DNA of 64,000 nt, from NCBI GenBank assembly GCA_943788195.1, contig CALSPH010000001.1, positions 1,725,884 to 1,789,883 on the forward strand, given 5' to 3'. A program made the translations under genes and the position numbers. Of this stretch, positions 63,560-64,000 are shown in pieces; positions within the stretch are counted from its first letter, which is position 1, and each line of letters opens with the position of its first letter. The notes under the pieces were generated by a model. That model ran no database searches, was not told where the DNA came from, and saw nothing but the letters and a program-made list of their open reading frames with translations. Origin of the DNA: an uncultured Bacteroidia bacterium. Lineage in GTDB: Bacteria > Bacteroidota > Bacteroidia > NS11-12g > UBA955.

Positions 63560-63582
63560 TGGAGCTGCGGGGAGTCGAACTA
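63560..63582 (-). repeat. tmRNA (ssrA) 3'-end fragment, likely attachment site
   Basis: On minus, AGTTCGACTCCCCGCAGCTC and CA form the T-arm and acceptor end of tmRNA (G-T-T-C-G-A-x-T-C...GCAGCTCCA). Upstream of it there is no tmRNA body, so this is a displaced 3' end. The 570-bp gap 63119-63687 otherwise holds only this site, its terminator and the direct repeats. Confidence 0.75.
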
Positions 63583-63693
63583 CTTGAGCTAAAGTACACA
63601 TAATCAATTACATATAAAAATTATGTACTATTATATGAAACAATACATGTAAATTTATTTGTAAATACTGGAAATTATAAAATATTTATGATT

Positions 63694-63918
63694 ATGAATA
63701 ATGAAAATAAGATTTTGCTGGAAAGAGCAATAAACAACACTGTAATACTTGATGATAAATTGGATAGATTAGAAACTGAAATTAGATCTTTAAGAGCGGG
63801 GCAAGTTACCCTAGTTCAACGACAAGAAACTTTAAATATGAATCTAGGGTTGATTTATAATCTTTTAACCAGTGAAGAAAATGACCCGCTCCAAAACTTG
63901 GGAAACCCTGATATGTAA
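63694..63918 (+). CDS. small coiled-coil protein of unknown function
   Basis: About 74 residues from MNNENKILLERAINNTVILD, followed by DKLDRLETEIRSLRAGQVTL and a short acidic tail (LLTSEENDPLQNLGNPDM). Hydrophilic and helical with heptad spacing, no signal peptide. An alternative ATG at 63688 adds two residues. It resembles small accessory proteins of mobile elements. The remaining 80 bp of the window show nothing. Confidence 0.5.
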   Translation: MNNENKILLERAINNTVILDDKLDRLETEIRSLRAGQVTLVQRQETLNMNLGLIYNLLTSEENDPLQNLGNPDM

Positions 63919-64000
63919 TTAGTTTAAAATTAACTTAGTATTAGACTATAAACTCTTTTCCTGCATAGAGCACCGCATTAAACGTTCGGCATGTTTCCTT

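Noticed and set aside
63688..64000. Start of a prophage or integrative element at the right edge
   Set aside because: Only one small coiled-coil gene is visible after the tmRNA fragment; too little sequence to support this.

Overview
The window reads as a chromosomal segment of a free-living, probably uncultured member of the Bacteroidota. The reasons are low GC; seven or more secreted proteins with signal peptides plus C-terminal type IX secretion (T9SS) sorting domains of the 'YPNPS-G' kind; Bacteroidota promoters (TTG, 19-20 bp, TAnnTTTG) before rpsA and the leucine dehydrogenase gene; weak Shine-Dalgarno signals except at rpsA; and typical families (DUF4159, DUF6973-like, NfeD, SulP, SUMF1-type proteins, IS4/IS3/IS110 elements). 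The precise lineage cannot be given from sequence alone.

Layout. 1-5.4 kb: five or six genes that each look ordinary (GmhB-like phosphatase, multiheme cytochrome c with TPRs, rhodanese, T9SS protein, PASTA protein, small helical protein) but are broken by many one-base indels; an intact SRP RNA sits among them. Clustering of indels in every gene suggests low-quality consensus more than decay. 5.7-13 kb: housekeeping and metabolism (rsmE, tryptophan 2,3-dioxygenase overlapping rfbC, a membrane-anchored coiled-coil protein, ECF sigma factor with a small partner and a DUF4159 protein, SulP transporter, RibD-like reductase). 13-22 kb: T9SS protein and a loose glycan-degrading group (GH106-like, GH28, GH37) with pentapeptide-repeat and DUF6973-like proteins, and an IS3 relic. 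22-27 kb: tRNA-Arg with a duplicated 3' end, a large PNGase-F-like T9SS protein, a SUMF1-family protein.

27-36.5 kb is the accessory heart of the window: a three-gene micro-operon capped by an IS4 element, then a same-strand series of single genes (Fic protein, MORN/coiled-coil-like secreted protein, AbaSI/PvuRts1I-like modification-dependent nuclease) separated by copies of a hairpin-forming repeat of about 70-110 bp. These are followed by IS110 debris, an endonuclease I gene bracketed by two inverted IS3 ends, a serine-recombinase remnant and a tRNA-Met whose 3' end does not pair with its 5' end.

36.5-51 kb is core-like: beta-CASP metallohydrolase, T9SS beta-helix protein, rpsA with a C-terminal helix-hairpin-helix extension, a large envelope protein split by an in-frame amber codon, leucine dehydrogenase, membrane glycosyltransferase-like and O-antigen-ligase-like proteins, LysM protein, NfeD protein, tRNA-Ser. 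51.3-64 kb is accessory again: integration-site signatures downstream of tRNA-Ser and of a tmRNA 3'-end remnant (both followed by repeats of GTCCCACA), a frameshifted lipoprotein gene, a Tat-signal intradiol dioxygenase with a T9SS tail, a large FG-GAP/T9SS protein, an M28 peptidase, a truncated tyrosine integrase fused onto an OsmC remnant, and an intact IS3 element with a canonical -1 frameshift site.

The most interesting signals are the repeat-separated cassette-like defence region (29.6-33.9 kb), the shared attachment-site architecture at two stable RNA genes, the potentially invertible endonuclease segment, and the Tat+T9SS dioxygenase. No CRISPR array, complete prophage or obvious wholly new multi-gene system was recognised.
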